DNA from: Pseudomonadota bacterium
GTDB taxonomy: Bacteria; Myxococcota_A; UBA796; GCA-2862545
NCBI GenBank assembly: GCA_005776945.1
Contig: SXOB01000092.1
Coordinates: 106,504-170,503 of the forward strand
DNA length: 64,000 nucleotides
Reading direction: 5' to 3'
Positions within the stretch are counted from its first letter, which is position 1, and each line of letters opens with the position of its first letter. Position numbers and translations under genes: made by a program. Of the stretch, positions 51,846 through 59,876 are shown one piece after another. Below the pieces are notes generated by a model. It made no database searches. It was not told where the DNA came from and worked only from the letters and a program-made list of their open reading frames with translations.

Positions 51846-54401
51846 TCAGGGCTCCTCGTCCGGCAGGTCTTCCAAATCGTCGGGAGGAAGCTCGCCGGCG
51901 CCCGCACCCGGGTCCCCGCTTCGGGAATCCTCGAGGGCATCCTCGATGGCCGCGCGAGTCTCGTCCGAGATTTCCTCTCCGTCGACCGTCAGGTCGGCCG
52001 GGACCTCGACTGGGCCGCGGAACATCGAAGGTTGGTCCACCTGATTCATCGAGAACTGAAGCAGGCGGCTCATCTCTTCCATGTACTGGGCGCGCGACTT
52101 GCCGTAGAACCGGCGAAGGAACTCGAGTCGCTGCGCCTCTTTCACGCGCATGATCTCCATGATGTCCTGCTCATCGTCGATGATGTGCGGCGTGAGGAAG
52201 ATCATGAGGTTCGTCTTGCGGGCCGTCGTCCGGCTGCCGCGGAACAGCGCTCCGATGATGGGGATGTCGCCAAGCACCGGGACCTTCGTCTCGACGTCGG
52301 TCTCCGTGCTGCCGACCAAGCCTCCGAGGACGACGGTCTGGTTGTCCTTGACCAGCGCGTGGGTCTCCAATTCACGCTTCGACGTGATGGGGCCTGACTG
52401 CTGAATGTTCAGGCCCTGGTCGTCCTCCTCAACCTCGGCGACCTCCAGCTTGAGCTCGAGCGTCACATAGTTGGACGAGTTCACCCGCGGCGTGAGCTCG
52501 AGCGTGATGGCGACGTCTTCGCGCTGGAAGCTGATGACGGGCTGACCCAGGTTGTTGAGGCCGGCCGTCGTCGGGAACGGAATCTTGCGGCCGACGACGA
52601 TCTTGGCCTCTTCGTTGTCCAGTGTCATCAGATTGGGGTTGCTGATGATGTTGACCGCACTCGAGGTCTTGAGCGCGTTGAGGACGACGCCGAAGGCGGG
52701 AACCGGCAAAATGGTCCCGTCGCTGAGCGGGACGTCGACCGTGGGACCGAAGACGCCGACGGCCGCGCCGGACAGCAAGTCCTGCGTCAGGCCCAACGAC
52801 TGGGCGTTGAATTGCCCGCCGATGATGCCTGTGGAGTCCTTGCTCGGCTGGGCCGGCAAGTGAGCGGCGAGACCCAATTCGAGCGAGTCGTCCGAAGAGA
52901 GTTCCAAGATGACGGCGTCGACGAAGACCTGCTTCCGCACGACGTCCAGTTTCTTGATGACGGAATCGACGACCCGAAAGTCCTCCTGGCTGGCGATGAT
53001 GACGAGCGAGTTCGTGGCTTCGTCCGCCGCGATGCGCATCCCCGAGTCGAAGGCCGCAATAGCGGATGACTCGCCGTCCGAATCGGATGCCGTCGGCGTC
53101 GTCGGCCGGGCGGGCGTCGCTGGGGCGGCGGGCGACGAGGGGGTGCGCCGGTCGCTGCGGCGGCCCGAGGAACGCTCCTGGCTGAGTTCCTGCAGAACCT
53201 GGCTGACTTCTTCGGCCTTGGCATGCTCGAGGTAAACGACGTGGATTTGAGCCCGACTCGCGGGGTCGACGTCGACATCCAGCTCCGCGACCAGCTGTTT
53301 GACGGCCTGGTGTCCCTGCTCGTTGGCGAGAACGATCAGGCTGTTCGTGCGCTCGTCGTCGATGACCTGGTTGATGTACTTCGTCTCGCCGGCCACATTG
53401 CCGTCGCTCCCGGCCTCCGAGGTCGTAGCGGCGGTTTCCCGGCCCGTCCGCGTGGGGCGCCGAGAGGAGGTCCGCGAAGACGACGACGCCGACGAAGGCG
53501 ACGATGACCGGGAGGACGCGGACGCCGAATCCTGAACGCCGTAAAGCTCTTCGATGATCCGCTTCATTTCGGCAGCTTCGGCGAATTTGAGCGGAATGAT
53601 GGTCAACGTCGCCTTGGGGGCCGCAACGTCGAGTTCCTTGAGGATGTCGTAGACTCGGCGCAGGTTGTGCGCAGAGTCCGTGATGATCAACGTGTTCGTC
53701 GGCCCGTAGGCGTTGACATTCGCCTCCGGCGGCACGAGCGAGGAAACGACCTTGCTCACGTCGTTGACGCTGACATTTTCGAGCTGGATGAGTTGCGTGA
53801 CGATGCGGTCAGAACCGCTCGGCGGCGAGCCCTTGTTCACCGGCACAGCGGCGCGAGTGGCGTCGCCGGTCTTGACGACCTTCGCGGTTCCGTCGCGCTC
53901 GTAGACGGTGTAGCCACTGACCTGCATCGCCGACAGGAAAGCCTCCCAAGCCGCATTCGTGCTCACGGGATGGTGGCTGAGAATGGTGACTTTCTTGCCC
54001 TGCAGATCCTTGACGTCGCCCAGAATGAAATTCCGGCGCGTAATGCGAGCGAAGTAGAGGACGAGGTCGTAGAGCGAGACGTCCGGGAAGTCCAACGTGA
54101 CTTCCTTGGCCCCCGTCAAGGCCGGCGGCAGGTCCACCGGCGTGACAGTGACCGTCCCGTCTGGCCCCGTCACAGTGGTCACGCCGCCCACAGCGCCCGG
54201 AACATCCGGTCGGCCGGGCGTTGCGGTCGACGTCGGCGAAGCCGGAGTCGGATTGGCCGCCCCCGCCGAACTCGGCGAAGTCGACGACGGCGTCGACGTC
54301 GTCGTGGTCGACGGGTTCTGCGCCCATGCCGGCGCCGTGGCCACCAGGAGGGCGAGGAGGGGGAAGATCGTGGATCGATTCACCGTTTTTCTCGGCTGCA
54401 C
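51846..54401 (-). CDS. gspD: Type II secretion system secretin GspD
   Basis: An 851-residue outer-membrane secretin. After a signal peptide there is a Thr/Ser/Pro-rich linker (about 30-65), then N0-N3 domains, interrupted near 305-345 by a long Ser/Arg-rich insert (SSSPSSASSSSRTSSRR), then the secretin barrel domain (about 520-770) and an acidic tail. A GTG at 54401 gives the longest form; a GTG at 54383 would place the signal closer to the N-terminus. It forms the export pore. Confidence 0.92.
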   Translation of the reverse strand: MQPRKTVNRSTIFPLLALLVATAPAWAQNPSTTTTSTPSSTSPSSAGAANPTPASPTSTATPGRPDVPGAVGGVTTVTGPDGTVTVTPVDLPPALTGAKEVTLDFPDVSLYDLVLYFARITRRNFILGDVKDLQGKKVTILSHHPVSTNAAWEAFLSAMQVSGYTVYERDGTAKVVKTGDATRAAVPVNKGSPPSGSDRIVTQLIQLENVSVNDVSKVVSSLVPPEANVNAYGPTNTLIITDSAHNLRRVYDILKELDVAAPKATLTIIPLKFAEAAEMKRIIEELYGVQDSASASSRSSSPSSASSSSRTSSRRPTRTGRETAATTSEAGSDGNVAGETKYINQVIDDERTNSLIVLANEQGHQAVKQLVAELDVDVDPASRAQIHVVYLEHAKAEEVSQVLQELSQERSSGRRSDRRTPSSPAAPATPARPTTPTASDSDGESSAIAAFDSGMRIAADEATNSLVIIASQEDFRVVDSVIKKLDVVRKQVFVDAVILELSSDDSLELGLAAHLPAQPSKDSTGIIGGQFNAQSLGLTQDLLSGAAVGVFGPTVDVPLSDGTILPVPAFGVVLNALKTSSAVNIISNPNLMTLDNEEAKIVVGRKIPFPTTAGLNNLGQPVISFQREDVAITLELTPRVNSSNYVTLELKLEVAEVEEDDQGLNIQQSGPITSKRELETHALVKDNQTVVLGGLVGSTETDVETKVPVLGDIPIIGALFRGSRTTARKTNLMIFLTPHIIDDEQDIMEIMRVKEAQRLEFLRRFYGKSRAQYMEEMSRLLQFSMNQVDQPSMFRGPVEVPADLTVDGEEISDETRAAIEDALEDSRSGDPGAGAGELPPDDLEDLPDEEP

Positions 54402-54407
54402 AGGGTG

Positions 54408-55298
54408 CTACTGGATGTTGTAGGTGAGGTTCGTCTTTTCGCCGCGGCGCGTGACTTCGAACTGGAATTGCGCCGCCGAGGACATCGACGAATAGGCGTT
54501 CATCGCGGACTGAACCGAATTGAGCGGCTGCCCGTTGACCGTATGGATGACGTCGCCGTTTTGGATTCCCAGCTGCTCGGCGATCGAGTTCCGTCGGATG
54601 GCCGTCAGACGGTAGCCGTCAAAGCTGCCGTCGGGTCCGCGGTGAAGCAGGCCGCGACCCAGGCCCGACAGCTTCTCAAGGTCCGAGATGTACTTGTTGA
54701 ACGTGTCCCGGGAAATCGTGAACTCCGTGTCCGACACCTTGCTGATGCCTTCCTCGGGGCCCTCAGCAGGCGTACCGCTCGGCGTCGACGCCTTTGGCAT
54801 CTGGCTATCGCCGAGTTCGAGCACCTCTTCGGAGCCATCGCCCCGCCGGATCGTCACCTTCTTTGCCTCGATTCGGATGACCTCGGCGTCGTGCACCTTG
54901 TCACCCAAGCCATAGCCGCGCGACGACGACGTGCCTTCGTCGAGGATGAGGGCCGACGAGAAGGCTGACGGAACCGCCACGATCGTCCCGAGCAATTTCA
55001 CCCGGAGGTCCGTGACGATGGGCCCGCCGCCGTCGCCCGACTTCGGCTGCCAGGCGAGTGCGGCGACCGGGTCGAATGCGTTGTTCCTGAGGATGGACTC
55101 CAACATGCCCTTGAGCGGCTTCGCGACCGCTGCCGGAGCAGGCCGCGCCGCAGGCTCCTCATCGCCTTCCTTGGCGATTTGGAGCTCCTCAAGTGCTTCC
55201 TCGGGAGTCAGGAAGTGCGCGGCGACGCGGTTGATGCCGTAGCCACCCCCGAAGCCGAGGACCGCCAGGACCGCCGCCACGATGCCGATGCGCTTCAA
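54408..55298 (-). CDS. gspC: Type II secretion system protein GspC
   Basis: A 296-residue bitopic inner-membrane protein linking platform and secretin. It has one N-terminal helix (about 5-24), a homology region (about 90-150) that contacts GspD, and a PDZ-like end (YRLTAIRRNSIAEQLGIQNGD…VNGQPL). A TTG start at 55298 has GGAGGGGCG upstream. It is the first gene of the 12-gene gsp run C-D-E-F-G-H-I-J-K-L-M-N; no prepilin peptidase (gspO) is included. Confidence 0.9.
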   Translation of the reverse strand: MKRIGIVAAVLAVLGFGGGYGINRVAAHFLTPEEALEELQIAKEGDEEPAARPAPAAVAKPLKGMLESILRNNAFDPVAALAWQPKSGDGGGPIVTDLRVKLLGTIVAVPSAFSSALILDEGTSSSRGYGLGDKVHDAEVIRIEAKKVTIRRGDGSEEVLELGDSQMPKASTPSGTPAEGPEEGISKVSDTEFTISRDTFNKYISDLEKLSGLGRGLLHRGPDGSFDGYRLTAIRRNSIAEQLGIQNGDVIHTVNGQPLNSVQSAMNAYSSMSSAAQFQFEVTRRGEKTNLTYNIQ

Positions 55299-55367
55299 CG
55301 CCCCTCCGCGCCGTGACCGCCCTCATGCAAGAATCGGTCCAGGCCCTAAGCTACGGTTGTACCTTGT

Positions 55368-55435
55368 GAGTTAGGTCGAGCCTGGACAACTTGTCAAGGC
55401 GCATTGGCGGGTCCAGAACCGTCGGACAACCTGTC
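55368..55435 (-). promoter_or_regulatory. Candidate promoter/operator region of the gsp operon
   Basis: A TTGACA (minus strand, 55397-55392) lies within the palindrome GACAAGTTGTC, with only a poor -10 downstream. A near copy of the palindrome (GACAACCTGTC on the plus strand) lies about 40 bp away, inside the end of the neighbouring gene. The two could be operator sites. The promoter assignment itself is weak. Confidence 0.3.
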
Positions 55436-56530
55436 AGCCGCGTCTTCGACAATCGCTACGACTTCCGTCCAGCGGGTCGAGTGGGGCGCCGAAGGCTCCC
55501 ACTTGGCCATCGCCAATGCCAACGCGTCACCCTGGTATGCAGCCCAATGGCGGATGAGCGAGGCGTTCATCCCCACCGTGTCGCGTAGCAGGCGAAGCGC
55601 CGCCGCCTCCGACCACGGCAGGTGCGCCCGCCATTCGCTCCAGAACGTCCAACCGCGCTCGGGGTGGGCCAGCAGAATCCGGTCGAGGGCATCGGTCGGA
55701 TCGACGCTCGGCCCAGGTTGGAGGCGGTCCGCACACCAGGCCAAGGTCGACGCGGCGGCTCGCCCCGGCGGACCGGGGCGCGACACGCTCCGAAGGGCCC
55801 GCTCCCAGGCGTCCTCTGCGGGCACGCGGCCGTCGCGCACGGCAACGCTGAGGCTAGACAAAGCGGCGCGCTCGATCCCAGGTCGGTCGCCCTCGAATGC
55901 GACCATCCGGGCGGTCGCTTCGGCCACGGCACCCGGCGCCCGGACGTCGCGAAGCCGAGACGCGAGCGCTCGGCGTACGCGAGGGTCCACGTCGGTCGCC
56001 AAACGCGACAGGACGTCGGCGGGAATCAAGTCGGGCGCCGCGGCCACCAGTGGATCCGAAACTGTGCGCCGCCAATACGGCACGAGCCCGTCGATTGTCG
56101 CCCGACGGACCAGCGGGTCAGGATGTTCCGTCAGGCGAAGCAACGCGCTCAGAGTGCCGGGACTCAGAGGCGGCGGCTCGTCCCCACCGCCGCCCACGAA
56201 CACGTCCCTCACGAGGTCGACGGTGGCACCGGAGGCGAGCGCCACGAGGGGCGTCGACACCGTGGCGTCAGTTGCCAAGACGAATGCGATGAGTGTCTCG
56301 CCTGGCGACGCCGTGTCGGGCCCAAACCACGCGTAGGCGGGGTCGCCCATCCAACGGAAGGTCACCGGGCCGCGCGCCGGGCATGACAGTGTGGCTGGAC
56401 CGGCGACACATTGGCCTGCAGCCCCGTCGGCCACGATGGAACCGAGATCGCCCGCCGAGCGCAACACGCCGACGTGGAGGTGGACGTCGCCCGCGAGCGC
56501 GGTGGCCAACGACAACGCCAACAGGGTCAC
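55394..56530 (-). CDS. Exported HEAT-repeat-like protein
   Basis: A 378-residue protein. The GTG at 56530 forms GTGA with the dipeptidase stop and gives a good signal (TLLALSLATALAG). A beta-rich first part (about 20-115) is followed by helical repeats such as HPDPLVRRATIDGLVPYW and VDPRVRRALASRLRDV, which look like HEAT repeats. It is probably a periplasmic protein-binding scaffold; no enzyme motif is seen. Confidence 0.7.
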   Translation of the reverse strand: MTLLALSLATALAGDVHLHVGVLRSAGDLGSIVADGAAGQCVAGPATLSCPARGPVTFRWMGDPAYAWFGPDTASPGETLIAFVLATDATVSTPLVALASGATVDLVRDVFVGGGGDEPPPLSPGTLSALLRLTEHPDPLVRRATIDGLVPYWRRTVSDPLVAAAPDLIPADVLSRLATDVDPRVRRALASRLRDVRAPGAVAEATARMVAFEGDRPGIERAALSSLSVAVRDGRVPAEDAWERALRSVSRPGPPGRAAASTLAWCADRLQPGPSVDPTDALDRILLAHPERGWTFWSEWRAHLPWSEAAALRLLRDTVGMNASLIRHWAAYQGDALALAMAKWEPSAPHSTRWTEVVAIVEDAADRLSDGSGPANAP

Positions 56531-57573
56531 GCGGCCACGTATGTCGCAGGGGGCCGAATGCGCCGCCACGTTCGGCGCCAGTTGTCGCAGACCAGCCCGC
56601 GGACCTCATCCGCGCTCCAGCCGCGCCTCAACAGGGCCGCCGTCAGTCGCGGCCAATGGTCGGCGCCGTGCAGGCCATGAACGGGCAGGATGAAGCCGTC
56701 GAAATCGCTGCCCAATGCGACAACCTGAGCGCCACCGGCCTGTCGAAGCGCCTCGACATGGTCGGCGACAACTTCGGGGCCCGGGCACGGCCACCGAGCA
56801 AGGAAGGGTCCGTGGAGCATGACGCCTACGACGCCGCCACGATCGGCGATGGCTCTCACCTGCGCCCTGGTGACGTTCCGCCAGTGGGGACGAACGTCAG
56901 ACGCCCCCGTGTGGGTCACGACCACCGGCAGGTGCAGAGGCACCTCGCGCAAGGCGTCATCGAAGGTCCGCGGGGAGGCGTGGGCGAGGTCAACGGCGAT
57001 TTGGTTGCGTACGAGCGCGTCGACCAAACGGCACCCCATTTCCGTCAGGCCCCCGGACCCGCCGCCCGGTGCCGAGGACGCCCCGATCGGTCCGCGCGTC
57101 AGGTGAACGAGCGTCACCCGGGTGAGCCAGCGCCCGATGGGGCCGTCGAGCGCACCAAGGCCGGCCTCAAACGCATGTCCCCCCTGAACCGTGGGCATGA
57201 GCGCGAGCGAGGCATCGTCTGACAAAGCGCTTTCGACGCTCGCCCAGCGCACGCCATCCGTCGCGTCGACCTGCGCTCGCGCGAATCGAAAGGCCGCTTC
57301 CAACGCCGACCACCGACGTTCGCCTTGCCCGAAGGGGGACGGGGTCCAATCGTAGCCTACCGCACCCACGCCCGCGGCGCGCAATCGGGGCCAATCCACG
57401 TGGCCAAAAAAGGGACGGGGCCATCGGGAATCGCCGCGGTCCTGCGCGGGGTTCAATCCCAACCATCGTCGTCCCAACTCGGGAATCACATGCAAGTCCA
57501 CGAGCCCGGCACACAATTCCACCGCCTCGATCGGAACCGAGAGACGGCGGGCGCGCGCCGCGAGATCAGCCAA
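56527..57573 (-). CDS. Membrane dipeptidase (M19) family protein, metal site altered
   Basis: A 348-residue amidohydrolase-fold protein of the renal dipeptidase family. DLAHASPRTFDDAL, VVVTHTG, RNVTRAQVRAIADRGG and LGSDFDG match the family. The first metal motif, normally HxD, reads HVI, so one ligand appears lost, and the bridging Glu is only tentatively placed in GGHAFE. It may have reduced or different activity. Its start overlaps tapT by 8 nt. Confidence 0.8.
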   Translation of the reverse strand: MADLAARARRLSVPIEAVELCAGLVDLHVIPELGRRWLGLNPAQDRGDSRWPRPFFGHVDWPRLRAAGVGAVGYDWTPSPFGQGERRWSALEAAFRFARAQVDATDGVRWASVESALSDDASLALMPTVQGGHAFEAGLGALDGPIGRWLTRVTLVHLTRGPIGASSAPGGGSGGLTEMGCRLVDALVRNQIAVDLAHASPRTFDDALREVPLHLPVVVTHTGASDVRPHWRNVTRAQVRAIADRGGVVGVMLHGPFLARWPCPGPEVVADHVEALRQAGGAQVVALGSDFDGFILPVHGLHGADHWPRLTAALLRRGWSADEVRGLVCDNWRRTWRRIRPPATYVAA

Positions 57574-58126
57574 GTTGCGCGTCTCGAGCGCGCTGGACCA
57601 TGGTCCGCATCAACTTGCGCAGGCCCTCGGCCACGGCCGCGTCTTCGCCATTCCACACGAGGGCCTCCGCCGCAGCCTCCAGCGTCGAAACGTGAAATCG
57701 GTCCGGTTCCCGACGCATCCGGCCATAGATCGATGGCTCGGACGGTGTGAGGCCGAGACGCGGGAGCTTGGTGAGCCACGGATTGCGCCACCACAGGCTC
57801 TTCGCTCCACGCCAGGTGCCGTCCAACAGGATGAGCCCGTCGACCGGCGCCTGTGCGACCTTGCCCCCCTTCCCCGGGAACACGACGGCCCAGCGCGCAG
57901 GCGTCGCGTCGCCTCCCGCCGCCGCGCGCAGGTTGGGCCACGAAAGCCCTGGCACGCAGCGCGCGGAGATGCTGGCCGCCAGCAAGCCTGCGGTACCCAG
58001 GGTCACGTCCCTCTCGGCGGGATGTTGCAACACGACCACCTGCGTCCGAATCGCCATGGGCACCGTGCGGTCGCAGACACAAATCGCCGTCGGCCGCCTG
58101 CACGCCTCACAGTCGTTCACGGGCAC
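57566..58126 (-). CDS. tRNA-uridine aminocarboxypropyltransferase (TapT/DTW domain)
   Basis: A 186-residue DTW-domain enzyme that puts the 3-amino-3-carboxypropyl group on tRNA uridine, using SAM. The N-terminal C-x2-C…C-V-C cluster (CEACRRPTAICVC) and the family motif LLDGTW are present. ATG 58126 directly precedes the zinc cluster. It is first in a three-gene minus-strand run with the M19 and HEAT-like genes. Confidence 0.85.
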   Translation of the reverse strand: MPVNDCEACRRPTAICVCDRTVPMAIRTQVVVLQHPAERDVTLGTAGLLAASISARCVPGLSWPNLRAAAGGDATPARWAVVFPGKGGKVAQAPVDGLILLDGTWRGAKSLWWRNPWLTKLPRLGLTPSEPSIYGRMRREPDRFHVSTLEAAAEALVWNGEDAAVAEGLRKLMRTMVQRARDAQLG

Positions 58127-58139
58127 CTCAGCGCACGCC

Positions 58140-58176
58140 GTAGCCGGCGGCTGGCCGAATGGCCGCGGCCGGCTAC
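58140..58176. repeat. Long inverted repeat between divergent genes
   Basis: GTAGCCGGC (58140-58148) and GCCGGCTAC (58168-58176) are perfect complements; inside, GGCC-GAAT-GGCC can add a short second stem. It lies just before the Sel1-protein ribosome site. It may be a regulatory hairpin or operator. Confidence 0.4.
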
Positions 58177-58194
58177 AGGCGCCCGGGAGTTGTC

Positions 58195-59868
58195 ATGGGA
58201 CCTTTGGCCGTCGCCTTCGCCCTTTCAACCGCCGAGGCGGCTCCTTCGACCAGGGATCTGGCCATCGCTGCCGTGGACCTCGAGTTCCACCGCTCGGGGC
58301 GCTCTGCGCTGCCAGATGACCTCGCGGCCCGCTTTCAGATCCTCTGTGACGCCGGTTGGAGCCCCGCTTGCACCCGCGCCACCTGGGTGATCTCCGGAGT
58401 GCCCGACCTCGACACGGCTTCGGCGATCATGGAGCCGGCCTGTGCCTCAGGCGACCCCGTCGCTTGCACGGTCATCGGTTGGGCCCTGTCCGAGGCCGAC
58501 GTCGCGACGGATGAGGACCTCAAACTTGCGGCGCGGCACTTCAAGGCGTCGTGTGACGCCAAGGTGGCCCCCGCCTGCCTCGCTTGGTCCCAGGCCCTTT
58601 TTCACGGGCGAGGCGTCGAGGCGTCCGTGCCATCGGCCGTGACTCGCCTCCAAGAGGGGTGCCGCAACGGATGGGCCGCCTCGTGCGGCGCCGTCGGTGC
58701 GCTGCAGGAAGCAGGCGCCCCGGGGATCCCTTTGAGTCTGCCCAACGCCACGCGCACCTTTCAACAGGCGTGCGACAAGGGGCACTTGCCATCCTGTATG
58801 GACTGGGCCCGCATCACGGGTACCGCCTGGACCACGGACGTGGCCTGGGAGTACTACGGTGGCCTTTGCGACCTCGGCAGTGCCGACGCCTGCACGACCC
58901 TCGCGAACGGCGTGCAAGGCGGACAGTGGCAGGCCGGCGCCGCCGACCCCCTGTCGATCCTGCAGCGCGGCTGTTCGCTGCAAACCGGCAAAGCGTGCGC
59001 GGCCGCCGCTCGCATGGCCAGCGTGCGCGCGGAACGCGACGACACCGCAGTCGCTTCTTGGGTGTCTCGCGGCTGCGCGTTGGGCGACCTGACGTCGTGC
59101 GCGATGGAGGTCGATGCGACCCTCGCCGCCGGCCGCCCCATCGACGAGATCGCCTTCGAGCGCTCCTGCCGGCTCGGCCAACACGTCGAGGCGTGCGCCG
59201 CCCTGGGCCTCGCCCTGTTGGGCGACTCCGAAGGTCGCCGAGACGCTCGGCTCGCCCGCTCGATGCTCACGGACGCCTGCCCCGAAGGTGAGCCCTCGGG
59301 CGTGGGATGCGACGCACTCGCGACGATCTACCGAGACGGCGTCGGCGTCCAGCGCGACCGCACCCTGGCCGTTCGCTACTACGACCGCGCCTGCAACGAG
59401 GGCGTGGCGACCGCGTGTTGGAATCGCGGCACCCTCCTGCTCGAGGGAGTCGGCGTCAAACGCGACGACGTCGCCGCGCTCGGCGACCTCGAGGCCGCCT
59501 GCCAGGGCGGCCTTGCTCGCGGGTGTATGGACGCGGCCGCCCTCCTTGAGCGCGGCACCACCGACATCGCCAAGGACGTAGGTCGCGCGTCTCGCCTCTA
59601 CACGGCGGCCTGTCAGGGAGGCGACGCCATGGGATGCCTCGGCGCCGGCCGCATACTTGAGACGACGGCCCAGCCCGACTTTGCGGCTGCGCGCACCGCC
59701 TACGCGGCAGCGATCGCGGCAGGCAACGTCGAAAGCCACCGGCACCTCGCTCGCCTTCTCTGGGAGGGCCTAGGGGGAAAGCGCGACAAGGGCGCGGCCC
59801 GCGAACACACCGCCAATGCCTGCCAGGCGGGAGATCTGCTGAGCTGCAAGGGCCCAGCAGCCCTCTAG
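58195..59868 (+). CDS. Secreted Sel1-repeat protein with paired cysteines (Hcp-like)
   Basis: A 557-residue exported solenoid of Sel1-like repeats. ATG 58195 gives a clean signal (cleavage near AEA-AP) and follows GGGAG; an ATG at 58159 lies inside a hairpin and is rejected. Nearly every repeat carries a C-x7-C pair (for example CASGDPVAC, CDKGHLPSC, CQGGDAMGC); about 14 pairs are seen. This is the layout of Helicobacter cysteine-rich (Hcp) proteins, where each repeat holds a disulfide. It probably binds proteins or cell-wall pieces outside the cytoplasm. Confidence 0.85.
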   Translation: MGPLAVAFALSTAEAAPSTRDLAIAAVDLEFHRSGRSALPDDLAARFQILCDAGWSPACTRATWVISGVPDLDTASAIMEPACASGDPVACTVIGWALSEADVATDEDLKLAARHFKASCDAKVAPACLAWSQALFHGRGVEASVPSAVTRLQEGCRNGWAASCGAVGALQEAGAPGIPLSLPNATRTFQQACDKGHLPSCMDWARITGTAWTTDVAWEYYGGLCDLGSADACTTLANGVQGGQWQAGAADPLSILQRGCSLQTGKACAAAARMASVRAERDDTAVASWVSRGCALGDLTSCAMEVDATLAAGRPIDEIAFERSCRLGQHVEACAALGLALLGDSEGRRDARLARSMLTDACPEGEPSGVGCDALATIYRDGVGVQRDRTLAVRYYDRACNEGVATACWNRGTLLLEGVGVKRDDVAALGDLEAACQGGLARGCMDAAALLERGTTDIAKDVGRASRLYTAACQGGDAMGCLGAGRILETTAQPDFAAARTAYAAAIAAGNVESHRHLARLLWEGLGGKRDKGAAREHTANACQAGDLLSCKGPAAL

Positions 59869-59876
59869 CTTAGACC

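Noticed and set aside
55299..55393. A classical sigma-70 promoter for the gsp operon
   Set aside because: The TTGACA is good but the -10 options (CTAACT or TAACTC) match poorly, so I kept it only as a low-confidence region.
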